This document shows positions 1-6,748 of a stretch of DNA of 32,882 bases, piece after piece (position 1 is the stretch's first letter; each line of letters begins with the position of its first letter). Location of the stretch: assembly GCA_043804925.1 (NCBI GenBank), contig JAZDIP010000058.1:1-32882 (forward strand), given 5' to 3'. Below the pieces are notes generated by a model. The model made no database searches. It saw only the letters and a program-made list of their open reading frames with translations, and was not told the origin of the DNA. The stretch is from ChocPot-Mid sp043804925. Lineage in GTDB: Bacteria; Bacteroidota; Ignavibacteria; Kapaibacteriales; UBA2268. The position numbers were made by a program, and so were the translations under genes.

Positions 1-621
1 GAAGTAAGATTTTATGATGATGATAGTAAATTATTATCCTTTGGAGAAGAGAGAGTTGGATTGCATGAATATAATATCGAAAAAAATGAATTCGGAATGC
101 CAGTTAAACAAATATTATACGGAACTTCTAAAGATTTTGAAATTGCACCTGATGAAAAGCATTTCATATCCTCTGGTCCTACAATCTGGAACATAGAAAC
201 CGGAGACAGCATACAGCTTCACGCAGACCCGGAACTAAACGACATGGATTATGTCGCCGTTTCAGATAACGGAAAAATGCTTGCGGCTATGTCCCCCGAA
301 GGTCGCATTGTCGTTTGGGATGTAGAAAAGTACTTCACACCTGTTGAAGAAAATCCAATTTCTAAAGAAAAAAATCTAAAGATTTATCCAAATCCAACAG
401 AAAACAAAATCAATATAAGCTACCGCATTGAATCGGCAGGCATGGTTAATATTTTCCTGACAGATATACTCGGCAACCAAACGCTATTGAATACCGATTA
501 CAAATTTCCCGGTGATTATGTGGAGACCTTTAATATGAATGATTTTTCGCAAGGCATATATAATATAATTTTGCAAATAAATGATAAGATTTACAGCGAA
601 AGTGTAGTGGTGATGAAATAA
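1..621 (+). CDS. Secreted beta-propeller-like protein with T9SS sorting domain (5' end missing)
   Basis: The frame is open from base 1, so the gene begins outside the window; the first in-window start-like codon (TTG at 61) is not a credible start. The N-terminal part looks like the last blades of a WD40/propeller protein: short beta-strand segments with SDNGKMLAAMSPEGRIVVWDV. The last ~85 residues form a T9SS type A sorting domain, beginning at KIYPNPTENKINISYRI and ending in SVVVMK. Such domains direct export across the outer membrane by the type IX system and are then cleaved. The ligand or function of the propeller cannot be told from what is visible. The gene ends in TAA and is followed directly by a dispersed repeat. 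Confidence 0.8.
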   Translation, partial: EVRFYDDDSKLLSFGEERVGLHEYNIEKNEFGMPVKQILYGTSKDFEIAPDEKHFISSGPTIWNIETGDSIQLHADPELNDMDYVAVSDNGKMLAAMSPEGRIVVWDVEKYFTPVEENPISKEKNLKIYPNPTENKINISYRIESAGMVNIFLTDILGNQTLLNTDYKFPGDYVETFNMNDFSQGIYNIILQINDKIYSESVVVMK

Positions 622-665
622 TTGTCTGAACTGGGATTTATGGGATTAGTAGGAATACAGGATTT
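622..665 (+). repeat. Dispersed intergenic repeat, TTGTCTGAAC/GGATT family, copy 1
   Basis: Immediately after the stop codon comes ATTGTCTGAACTGGGATTT followed by further GGATT units about every 10 to 14 bases. A related block starts at 29389 on the same strand, and a degenerate inverted one lies at 21594-21635. All three sit just downstream of a real or relic stop codon. It does not code for anything recognisable. Confidence 0.5.
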
Positions 666-715
666 ACAATTTTTCTGTCCATAACAAAAATCATAAAAAT
701 CTTTGCGGTTAAATT

Positions 716-892
716 CCTCTCTGTGCAACTTTGTGCACCCTCTGCGAATCTCTGTGTAACTGCTATTCCATTTCATATTCCAAAAAAAAGCAAAAACTTT
801 GTGTACCTTGCACAATTACTTTGAGTTCTTCGTATTAAAATTTCCAGAAAAATCTTTCTTAACACAGAATGCACGAAGAACACAAAAAAAGA
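716..892. repeat. Dispersed CTTTGTG/CTCTGTG intergenic repeat with inverted arm
   Basis: Bases 716-760 and 795-835 carry repeated CTCTGTG, CTTTGTG and TTCTTCG words, and bases 860-892 carry the opposite orientation (AACACAGAATGCACGAAGAA). Similar material occurs at 20387-20489 and 29642-29686. The rest of the 335-bp spacer (622-955) holds no convincing gene. A CT-rich run of CTCCCTT units lies at about 930-955. Confidence 0.5.
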
Positions 893-955
893 AATGTTAT
901 TTTAGATAGAGATTTATAGTACTGCTTTTCTCCCTTCTCCCTTCTCCTCTTCCGG

Positions 956-1174
956 TCATTCGGTTTTCAACTTTGGGACAAAAATATCGTCTTCCCAAAA
1001 TTCGACTTGGTTTCTCTTCTGGGACTGAGGATTGGCAGAAAAAAAACTTGGCACATCCTGTGCCATTACCGCATCCATGCTTATTTTACTGTTATAATAC
1101 TTTACCTCTTTACTTTTTTCCGCATCAGAAAAAAGTAAAAATAAATTGAATAATATGAAAAATAAAATTTTCAT
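956..1174 (-). CDS. Small exported protein, 72 aa, unknown function
   Basis: It begins with a hydrophobic signal-like stretch (MKILFFILFNLFLLFSDAE) followed by a polar mature part. The C-terminus is VEFWEDDIFVPKLKTE, which resembles the C-terminus of the protein encoded just upstream (IIEEWDENPIPIKR): both have an acidic patch around a Trp and end with a proline and lysine. An AGGA lies about 8 bases before the ATG. It is 38 bases downstream of the other small gene and probably cotranscribed with it. No family is recognised, and a chance ORF is still possible. Confidence 0.5.
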   Translation of the reverse strand: MKILFFILFNLFLLFSDAEKSKEVKYYNSKISMDAVMAQDVPSFFSANPQSQKRNQVEFWEDDIFVPKLKTE

Positions 1175-1212
1175 TTGTAATCCTGAGATTGCCTAAGGAC
1201 TTTTTTATTCAA

Positions 1213-1446
1213 TTATCTTTTAATCGGTATGGGATTCTCGTCCCACTCTTCAATTATATCAACATTACCGGTACTAAAAGTCTGGTCATAATAATTTACT
1301 GCATCCTGCGACAAAATCTGGTCGTTTTGGATAGTTTCAATTACCACTTGATTTTGAACCGACAATGCCTCGATATCCGACAAAGTATAAGTTTGTCCGG
1401 GTATGAGAATTTGCAAAAACCACATAATTGCGATTAATATTTCCAT
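1213..1446 (-). CDS. Small exported peptide, 77 aa, possibly NVEALA-like
   Basis: The start is supported by a near-perfect Shine-Dalgarno sequence, AAGGAGG, seven bases before the ATG. The N-terminus is hydrophobic (MEILIAIMWFLQILI) and is followed by TYTLSDIEALSVQNQ. This loosely recalls the leader of Bacteroidota NVEALA-type small secreted proteins (…LSDL…ANVEALA), but the core motif is not exact. The acidic tail contains EEWDENPIPIK. It is the first gene of a two-gene leftward unit and lies divergently from the TPR sensor kinase. The strong SD argues that it is expressed. The function is unknown. Confidence 0.6.
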   Translation of the reverse strand: MEILIAIMWFLQILIPGQTYTLSDIEALSVQNQVVIETIQNDQILSQDAVNYYDQTFSTGNVDIIEEWDENPIPIKR

Positions 1447-1453
1447 ATAAAAA

Positions 1454-1460
1454 CCTCCTT
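1454..1460 (-). promoter_or_regulatory. Strong Shine-Dalgarno AAGGAGG
   Basis: The plus-strand CCTCCTT reads AAGGAGG on the minus strand, at good spacing from the ATG at 1446. It is among the best ribosome binding sites in the window and fixes the start of the 77-aa gene. Confidence 0.75.
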
Positions 1461-1794
1461 AAAAAAGTTAAAAAAAACAATACTAATAGCTTATATTTAA
1501 GCAATTTTACTTATATAATTCATTCAATTTTCCAACTATTATGCCATGGGTTTTTATATTATTATTATTAATATTAATTAATTGTAATTCCTCGAAATTG
1601 CATATCTAAAAATTTGTTTTTTGTTAAATAAATCAATGGTTTACAATAATAACTGATGTTAAATAATTAAAATATTATAATTTTAAATTAATGGAACGGA
1701 TTTTGCTATTATAAGATAAGTAAGTACGATATTAGCCATCTGGCTAAAATTGTGTTTAATATTGTGAAATTATTAAAAAATAAAAAGATAAACA
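1461..1794. other. AT-rich intergenic spacer between divergent genes
   Basis: These ~330 bases are very AT-rich and contain no gene I can support. As the shared upstream region of the small-peptide unit (left) and the sensor kinase (right) it must hold their promoters, but no clear TTG…TAnnTTTG pair stands out. Confidence 0.4.
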
Positions 1795-4242
1795 TTGCAG
1801 TACGGAACTGAAAAAAATATCGAAAAAAAGAAAGTCATCCTGATATTTATCCTGATGATTGCGGTTAATTGTTATTTGTCTGCCGATGGAAGCAAACGAA
1901 AAACAATTGAAGACGGGAAAACATTTGACAAACAGGAATTGGCTGTAGTTGGCGGACAAAAAACTATCTCAGGAACTGTAAGCATAGACAGCATTCAATA
2001 TTATCTTGAAGCCGCTGAAAAAGAGCAAAACAAAAATCCCAAAAAAAGCATTGAATTTGGCAAAAGAGCTTTGCTGATTGCTGAAAGAAATAAAGACATA
2101 TCAAGTAAAGCCGATGCTCTCTTATTAATAGGGGAGGGTTTGGAAATTGAAGGCGAGAAAGATTTGGCAATGCCGTATTTCAAGGAAGCTTATAAAATAT
2201 ATCTGGAATTAAATTCTTCGGAAGGAAAAACAAAAGCTCTAAACAATATAGCAATTATTCATTACAAAAACAATGAAACAGATTCGGCTATTGTTTACTA
2301 TAAGAAAGCTTTACAAATTAATAAAGAAAACTCCAATACTAAGGAAATAGCAAAGTCCCTAAACAATATTGGTTCATTGTATATTATGTTGGCGAAATAC
2401 GGGGATGCCTTAAAATATATAAATGAACTGCTTCAGGTTAATTTAATACTTTCAAATAAAGCAGATATAGCAGAAACTTATGGATACCTTGGCTACATTC
2501 ATTTGAAACTCGGGAATTACGATGGAGCTTTGGATAATTATTTAAAGGAATTAAAATTACGTGAAGAGCTTGGCAGTAAGGAAGAAATAGTCAAGTTCCT
2601 TACTAATATCGGGAAAATTTATTATAAAATTAATCAGTACACAAAAGCTTTGGAGTATTTTCAAAAAGCATTGACAATCAATCAGGAAAAAGGCAACAAA
2701 ATTGAAATAGCGAAGTCGCTATCCAATCTTGGTAATGTATATTACGAATTAAAAGACTACAAAAAAGCTTTGTCTTATTATCATAAATCGTTGGATTTTA
2801 CCGATGAAAAACAAATAAATACGGGATTGACTAATTCCGAAAAACTTTCATTCTTAAAAGGAAAAGCTATCCTGTTAAACAACATGGGACTTGTATACAA
2901 AAACCTTGGCGATTATAAAAAAGCTCTCGATTACTGTAAAAATTCAATAGAAATTAAAGAAGAAATCGGTGATGACAACAACCTCTTTTATCCGTTAACA
3001 AGTATAGCCGAAATCCTGTTAAAACTCGAAATATATGATGAATCCTTAAAGTATTTGAGCCGGGCATTAGACATTGCCGAAAAGAGCAATAATCTTATGC
3101 TGAAAAAAGAAGCACACTTCTTAATTTATGAAGTCTATGCCACAACCGGCAATTTCAAATATGCACTTGACCACCACAAACATTACATGGCTATTAAGGA
3201 TAGTTTGATACAAATCAGCACCAATAAATTGATTTCTGAGTATCAGACCAAAATGGAAACCGAGAAGAAGGAGCAGGAAAATAAAGCATTGCGGGAAGCC
3301 AATTCTTTGCAGAGAAATTATTTTCTAATAATATCTGCTCTAATTATGTTGACCTTGGTCGTAACTTTCAGCAGATATAGAAGCAAACAAAAAGCCAATA
3401 AGTTGTTAAGCGAGAAGAATGCTCAGATTCATCAACAGCATCAGGAACTCGAATACATGTTTTCGAAACTACAGGCAAAAGAAGAGGTATTAAGCGAAGC
3501 CAATGCCACCAAAGACAAGTTCTTTTCAATCATTGCCCACGATTTGAAAAATCCTCTGCATGCCATAACATTATCATCCGACTTACTTATGAGTAAATAC
3601 GATGTAATGAATAAAGAACAGTTAACGGGATTGATAAAGAACATACATTCGGCGGGAGCAAATCTTTCATCGTTACTTGAAAATCTTCTTCAATGGTCAA
3701 GGGCACAAAACGGGAAGATAAATTTTGCACCAACTGCTGTGGACTTATTCAGGATTATCGAAGAAAATTTTGCATTGTTGGATGTATTTGCAAGAAAGAA
3801 AAATTTAGTATTGCATTCGAATATCGAGCCGGAAACTTACGCCCTAGCGGATAGTAATATGTTAAAGACCATATTTAGAAATTTGTTATCCAATGCGATT
3901 AAATTTTCAAATCAGGATTCACAGGTAATTGTTGATTTGGATGATTCCGATATGTATTTCTACGAAATCTCGGTAATTGACAGAGGAATTGGCATTAGCG
4001 CCGAAGATATAGCAAAATTATTTAGAATAGATGTAGAACACACTACAATTGGGACATCTCATGAAAAAGGGACAGGTCTGGGATTAATTCTTTGTAAAGA
4101 GTTTATAGAGTTAAACGGCGGGAAAATTCATGTTGAGAGTCGAATGAATGAAGGAAGTAAATTCGTGCTCTCCTTGCCAAAAGCCATAAATAAAAGCATT
4201 GACCAAAAGACCAGACACAAAACCGCAGTAGAAGTTTACTGA
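1795..4242 (+). CDS. Sensor histidine kinase with extracytoplasmic TPR repeats
   Basis: This 815-residue protein has an N-terminal signal/anchor segment (VILIFILMIAV), then about nine TPR units to roughly residue 480 (repeated NNIGSLY and YYKKAL type helices). A transmembrane helix lies near 509-526 (FLIISALIMLTLVVTF), then a short coiled coil, a HisKA domain with phospho-acceptor His582 in IIAHDLKNP, and a HATPase domain with N-box NLLSNAIKFS, G1 DRGIGIS (about 729) and G2 GTGLGL (about 759). The likely start is TTG at 1795: a TAA lies two codons upstream in frame and the first ATG falls inside the hydrophobic segment. No response regulator is adjacent, so the partner is elsewhere. The TPR array probably binds a protein or peptide in the periplasm. 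Confidence 0.9.
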   Translation: MQYGTEKNIEKKKVILIFILMIAVNCYLSADGSKRKTIEDGKTFDKQELAVVGGQKTISGTVSIDSIQYYLEAAEKEQNKNPKKSIEFGKRALLIAERNKDISSKADALLLIGEGLEIEGEKDLAMPYFKEAYKIYLELNSSEGKTKALNNIAIIHYKNNETDSAIVYYKKALQINKENSNTKEIAKSLNNIGSLYIMLAKYGDALKYINELLQVNLILSNKADIAETYGYLGYIHLKLGNYDGALDNYLKELKLREELGSKEEIVKFLTNIGKIYYKINQYTKALEYFQKALTINQEKGNKIEIAKSLSNLGNVYYELKDYKKALSYYHKSLDFTDEKQINTGLTNSEKLSFLKGKAILLNNMGLVYKNLGDYKKALDYCKNSIEIKEEIGDDNNLFYPLTSIAEILLKLEIYDESLKYLSRALDIAEKSNNLMLKKEAHFLIYEVYATTGNFKYALDHHKHYMAIKDSLIQISTNKLISEYQTKMETEKKEQENKALREANSLQRNYFLIISALIMLTLVVTFSRYRSKQKANKLLSEKNAQIHQQHQELEYMFSKLQAKEEVLSEANATKDKFFSIIAHDLKNPLHAITLSSDLLMSKYDVMNKEQLTGLIKNIHSAGANLSSLLENLLQWSRAQNGKINFAPTAVDLFRIIEENFALLDVFARKKNLVLHSNIEPETYALADSNMLKTIFRNLLSNAIKFSNQDSQVIVDLDDSDMYFYEISVIDRGIGISAEDIAKLFRIDVEHTTIGTSHEKGTGLGLILCKEFIELNGGKIHVESRMNEGSKFVLSLPKAINKSIDQKTRHKTAVEVY

Positions 4243-4254
4243 TGATTTACCGGT

Positions 4255-4521
4255 TTATTCGAAATTATAATGCTTCCTGACAGGTTCTATGACCTGCCAT
4301 GTGCATTTTAATCCTTTTGGAAAAGTAACAAAATCTCCTTTACCAAAAGAAACTTCACTGTCAGCAGTTTTAACCTTAACTTTGCCTTCGAGTAAAAGGC
4401 ACATTTCTTTTGAATCATAGTACCAATCGAATGTTGATATATTCTTTGTCCAGATAGGCCAATTTAAAATCCCCATCCGGGCTATTTCGGAATCACTTAA
4501 TTTCTTGACTTCTATTTTCAT
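4255..4521 (-). CDS. Small cupin-fold protein (EutQ-like/DUF861 type)
   Basis: An 88-residue single-domain cupin. It contains the DWYYDSKEMCLLLEGKVKV strand pair, a glycine-rich GKGDFVTFPKG turn and the CTWQVIEPVRKHY end typical of cupin_3 proteins. I chose the ATG at 4521 over the one at 4557 because AAAAGGTG sits just before it, and because the extra 12 residues would be encoded by the SD region itself. It ends 12 bases from the convergent kinase gene. It follows the unknown 196-aa gene in the same direction and may be cotranscribed. The metal or ligand is unknown. Confidence 0.75.
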   Translation of the reverse strand: MKIEVKKLSDSEIARMGILNWPIWTKNISTFDWYYDSKEMCLLLEGKVKVKTADSEVSFGKGDFVTFPKGLKCTWQVIEPVRKHYNFE

Positions 4522-4567
4522 TTTACACCTTTTAAAATTATTTACATCAGGTTCCACTTAATAAACT

Positions 4568-5158
4568 TTAAAACTCGATAAATCCCGAAAGTTGTTCGAC
4601 ATCTTTAATATGAATCAGAACTTTATCTTTTACTAAATTATTTACTGCATTTTTTGCTCTTTCTACACTTATTTGGTATCTGTATGCAAATCGCCAAATA
4701 TCTATTGGTTCGATTGATATTTCAAGAACCAATGCCTGCTCAATTGTAAGTTGTTTGTGGTCAATGTACATTTCTTTAACAGAATCCACCATAATCTTCG
4801 ATTCATCGGTAAATAAATGTGCCTCTGTAAAATAGTAATTATCGTTATTAAGCAAATCGCAAATTGGAAATCCTCTTATCTTGCTCATCAAAATAGGTAA
4901 AAAATTGACGGCAATGATGTATGGCTCTTCTTCACTGTTCCAAAGGTCATTCCAAACCGGATTATCATTAATTTTTAGCCATTCAAAAAAGTCAATTTCG
5001 CTTTTTGGCATTTTTACAAGATATCTGGAACCAAAATTTTCTATTAAGACTTTGGTATTTGCTTCAGTCAGATTATCAAAAACTTCATCGGGAAATACGA
5101 AGTAATCATTCCCTGTGAGATATGAATTACACCAATCTATTAACTCTTTATTTGTCAT
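4568..5158 (-). CDS. Unknown protein, 196 aa, possible C-terminal winged helix
   Basis: I do not recognise a family. The protein is soluble with no signal peptide. The N-terminal half is acidic and aromatic (NDYFVFPDEVFDNL). The last ~60 residues (RYQISVERAKNAVNNLVKD) read like a helix-turn-helix or winged-helix fold, which would suit a regulator, but this is inference. It lies between cydA and the cupin gene on the same strand, 61 bases after cydA. The SD is weak. Codon use resembles the neighbours. Confidence 0.6.
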   Translation of the reverse strand: MTNKELIDWCNSYLTGNDYFVFPDEVFDNLTEANTKVLIENFGSRYLVKMPKSEIDFFEWLKINDNPVWNDLWNSEEEPYIIAVNFLPILMSKIRGFPICDLLNNDNYYFTEAHLFTDESKIMVDSVKEMYIDHKQLTIEQALVLEISIEPIDIWRFAYRYQISVERAKNAVNNLVKDKVLIHIKDVEQLSGFIEF

Positions 5159-5219
5159 CTTTAAATCTAATTGTTATTTTACTTAATAAACTTTACGGCC
5201 TTTCAACTTTACAAACTGA

Positions 5220-6563
5220 TTATACAGAAAGCGGTTCCATCTCCTTCGGTCCTTGCTTGATTTTCTTCAATAATAAAAATACAAACAGAATTGCTAAAAT
5301 TATATAAATAAACGTGAATAATATCAAAGAAAACCATATTTCTCCGGAATCAACTACCTTGGAAATGGCATCTTCGGTTCTTAAAACCCGATAAACAGCC
5401 CATGGTTGGCGTCCAACTTCAGCGGCAATCCATCCTGCTAAATTTGCTATATGTGGCAGTAAAAAAGTTGGTATAAGCAACTTCAAAAACCATTTTGTAT
5501 CAAACAGCTTTTTTTTCCAAAGCAAAAACAAACCGAATAAAGTAATCCCTATGAATGCCATACCGATTGCAATCATAATGTGATATGCCTGAAAGGGCAA
5601 TTGAATTGGAGGAAGATCTTCTTTTGGGAAATCATTTCTGCCGGTAACCGGAGCAGAAAAATCTCCGTAGATAAGCCAAGAGGTAAATCCCGGTAATCCT
5701 AATCCGATTACTCTTTCATTGTCTTTGTCAACATAACCAAAAAAGTATAAATCTGAAGGACCTGTTTTGAAATGTCCCTCAAAACTTGCTAACTTTTCAG
5801 GTTGGTATTTAGCAACAGTTATGGCACTGCTATCCCCGGTATATAACTGTAACAAAGCCGCAACAGCAGCCAATCCTAAAGCAATACGTATTGACGATTT
5901 TGCAAAATCCAAATGCCTTCTTTTAACAATATAATATGCTGCAATGCTAATCACAAGAAAGGCACCGGTCAGCCATGATGCACTGATTACATGGGTGAAT
6001 CTGTCAACGGTAGACGGATTGAATACCATTGCCCAAAAGTCTGTAATTTCAGCACGCATTATTCCACCTTCGCTGACAATATGAAACCCTGCAGGAGTTT
6101 GCATCCACGAATTTGCGACTATAATCCAAAAAGCACTCATAGTTGCACCTAAAGCAACCATACATGTCGAAAAAAAGTGCATTTTTGGTCCGACTCTTTC
6201 CCATCCGAAAACCAATATACCTAAGAAAGCCGATTCAAGGAAAAAGGCGAATATTGCTTCTGCCGCTAAAGGGGAACCAAAAATATCGCCGACATACCTC
6301 GAGTAAGTTGACCAATTTGTTCCAAATTCAAATTCCATTACAATACCGGTAGCTACACCGACACCGAAAGTCAGGGCAAAAACTTTAGTCCAAAACTTTG
6401 CCATTCTTTCATAGAGCATGTTTTTAGTTCTAAGGAATCTCCATTCCATTATAACGAGTATAATTCCCAAGCCGATGCTCATTGGCGGAAAAAGGAAATG
6501 GAATCCGGCAGTAATACCGAATTGGATACGGGCTAACAGTTCAACATCCATCATTCTCTCCAT
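5220..6563 (-). CDS. cydA: Cytochrome bd quinol oxidase subunit I
   Basis: At 447 residues this is the short-Q-loop form. The expected ligands are visible: His22 (heme b595, GFHFLFPPMS), His191 (FTHVISASW) and Met330 (AYHIMIAIG) for heme b558. The quinol-loop residues QPEKLASFEGH (Lys257, Glu262) and the conserved GRQPW (384-388) are also present, along with the EAIFAFFLES segment. It should reduce O2 to water with quinol in the inner membrane under low oxygen. Subunit II (cydB), normally directly downstream, is absent: the next gene on this strand is an unrelated 196-aa protein. All functional residues are intact, so it is not obviously a pseudogene. Confidence 0.93.
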   Translation of the reverse strand: MERMMDVELLARIQFGITAGFHFLFPPMSIGLGIILVIMEWRFLRTKNMLYERMAKFWTKVFALTFGVGVATGIVMEFEFGTNWSTYSRYVGDIFGSPLAAEAIFAFFLESAFLGILVFGWERVGPKMHFFSTCMVALGATMSAFWIIVANSWMQTPAGFHIVSEGGIMRAEITDFWAMVFNPSTVDRFTHVISASWLTGAFLVISIAAYYIVKRRHLDFAKSSIRIALGLAAVAALLQLYTGDSSAITVAKYQPEKLASFEGHFKTGPSDLYFFGYVDKDNERVIGLGLPGFTSWLIYGDFSAPVTGRNDFPKEDLPPIQLPFQAYHIMIAIGMAFIGITLFGLFLLWKKKLFDTKWFLKLLIPTFLLPHIANLAGWIAAEVGRQPWAVYRVLRTEDAISKVVDSGEIWFSLILFTFIYIILAILFVFLLLKKIKQGPKEMEPLSV

Positions 6564-6748
6564 TTTTTTCTTTTTAAAAAAACTAATTTAAAAAAAAATT
6601 GTGAAAGAAGAGGGAAATTATTGTTGTTATTTCAAAGAAATTCTTTTTGTTAGAATAATAAAATTTAGTAATTTATAAAAATCATTCGAGTTTTTTACTT
6701 AAGTAATGAAATTTCAAAATAGTTTAATACAAATTTATTGGAGAAATC

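Noticed and set aside
591..815. 74-aa frame on the minus strand
   Set aside because: Encoded by intergenic repeats and overlaps the end of the first gene; no SD.
4522..4557. Upstream ATG start of the cupin gene
   Set aside because: The extension would be encoded by the SD region; the ATG at 4521 has a proper SD.
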